Shown: positions 63,756 to 64,000 of the stretch, piece after piece | Numbering within the stretch: the stretch's first letter is position 1 | How the letters are laid out: each line of letters opens with the position of its first letter | Assembly (NCBI GenBank): GCA_004297305.1 | Contig: SCTR01000005.1 | Span: 174,386 to 238,385 of the forward strand | DNA from: Actinomycetota bacterium | GTDB taxonomy: Bacteria > Actinomycetota > Actinomycetes > S36-B12 > FW305-bin1 | Direction: 5' to 3' | Length of the DNA stretch: 64,000 nt | The notes under the pieces: model-generated | Database searches by the model: none | Told to the model about the DNA's origin: nothing | Seen by the model: only the letters and a program-made list of their open reading frames with translations | Position numbers and translations under genes: made by a program

Positions 63756-64000
63756 GTGGCACCTGCGCGACGACCCTGGCCCGCTCCCACTGCCGCCGGC
63801 CCGGTCGAGGCGGTGGTCGCGGTCCCGGGGTCGAAGTCGCTGACCAACCGGGCGCTGGTGCTCGCCTCGCTCGCCGACGGTCCGGCTGTCGTCAGGCGGG
63901 CACTGCGCGCCCGCGACACCAAGCTGATGGCCAAGGCGCTACGCAGCCTCGGCGCCGAGATCGTCGATGTGTCCGACGATCCCGGCCACCGCGACTGGGC
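63756..64000 (+). CDS. aroA: 3-phosphoshikimate 1-carboxyvinyltransferase (EPSP synthase), 3' end beyond window
   Basis: The first 81 codons are present from GTG 63756. [20 protein letters not shown] is the N-terminal substrate-binding loop (Lys and Ser of PGSKS bind shikimate-3-phosphate), followed by [20 protein letters not shown]. The enzyme joins PEP to shikimate-3-phosphate in aromatic amino acid synthesis. It is divergent from yedK, as in mycobacteria. The window ends inside the gene. Confidence 0.95.
   Translation, partial: MAPARRPWPAPTAAGPVEAVVAVPGSKSLTNRALVLASLADGPAVVRRALRARDTKLMAKALRSLGAEIVDVSDDPGHRDW

Overview
The window is 64 kb of very GC-rich DNA from an actinomycete (Actinomycetota). 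Signs of this are frequent GTG starts, dense GTGA/ATGA gene overlaps, a WhiB protein, a Kgd-type multifunctional 2-oxoglutarate decarboxylase, a SigH/RsrA pair, a SigF/anti-sigma pair, a nickel superoxide dismutase and ribosomal protein bL37. The order whiB1 - pdtaS - biotinyl carrier - rsrA/sigH - yedK - aroA resembles the Mycobacterium Rv3219-Rv3227 block. NiSOD and the overall mix suggest a free-living or soil lineage rather than a mycobacterium; I cannot name the genus.

Layout. 1-2.4 kb: the end of a decayed integrative element at a tRNA-Arg(CCG), with a frameshifted tyrosine integrase, a frameshifted Panacea/HNH remnant and a partial unknown gene. 2.5-7.2 kb: F420-type oxidoreductase divergent from a MarR regulator, a degraded STAS gene, several small membrane proteins and a GAF-SpoIIE phosphatase. 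7.3-19.6 kb: transporters, a PrmC-like methyltransferase, a VOC protein, SbcCD nuclease, an L,D-transpeptidase, a sugar porter and a rhodanese.

19.7-27.0 kb: assimilatory sulfate reduction and siroheme. A Cys-containing leader peptide precedes sulfite reductase, a zinc-ribbon protein, APS reductase, the siroheme synthase fusion and a chelatase, followed by a DUF3052 protein and a membrane-anchored substrate-binding protein. 27.1-36.1 kb, opposite strand: a translationally coupled nitrate assimilation operon, narK - nasA - FAD/BFD reductase - nirB - nirD - HemD-like regulator, with a GlnR-box-like sequence upstream. The two clusters share siroheme, which both reductases need.

36.4-48.3 kb: an ABC exporter, kgd, an M15 peptidase, malic enzyme, sodX divergent from sodN, sodN close to an anti-sigma/sigF pair, and a lipid kinase. 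48.6-58.2 kb: whiB1, pdtaS, an M23 hydrolase behind a c-di-AMP (ydaO) riboswitch, pilT, a biotinyl carrier, two HD-GYP-type membrane proteins, two coupled unknown proteins and bL37. 58.5-60.8 kb: an XhoI/PaeR7I-like restriction-modification pair inserted in the otherwise conserved block. 61.1-64 kb: rsrA, sigH, hydrolase, yedK, and divergent aroA, which is cut by the window edge.

A recurring oddity is the presence of short perfect tandem repeats, several of which begin exactly on a stop codon so that every unit carries TGA.
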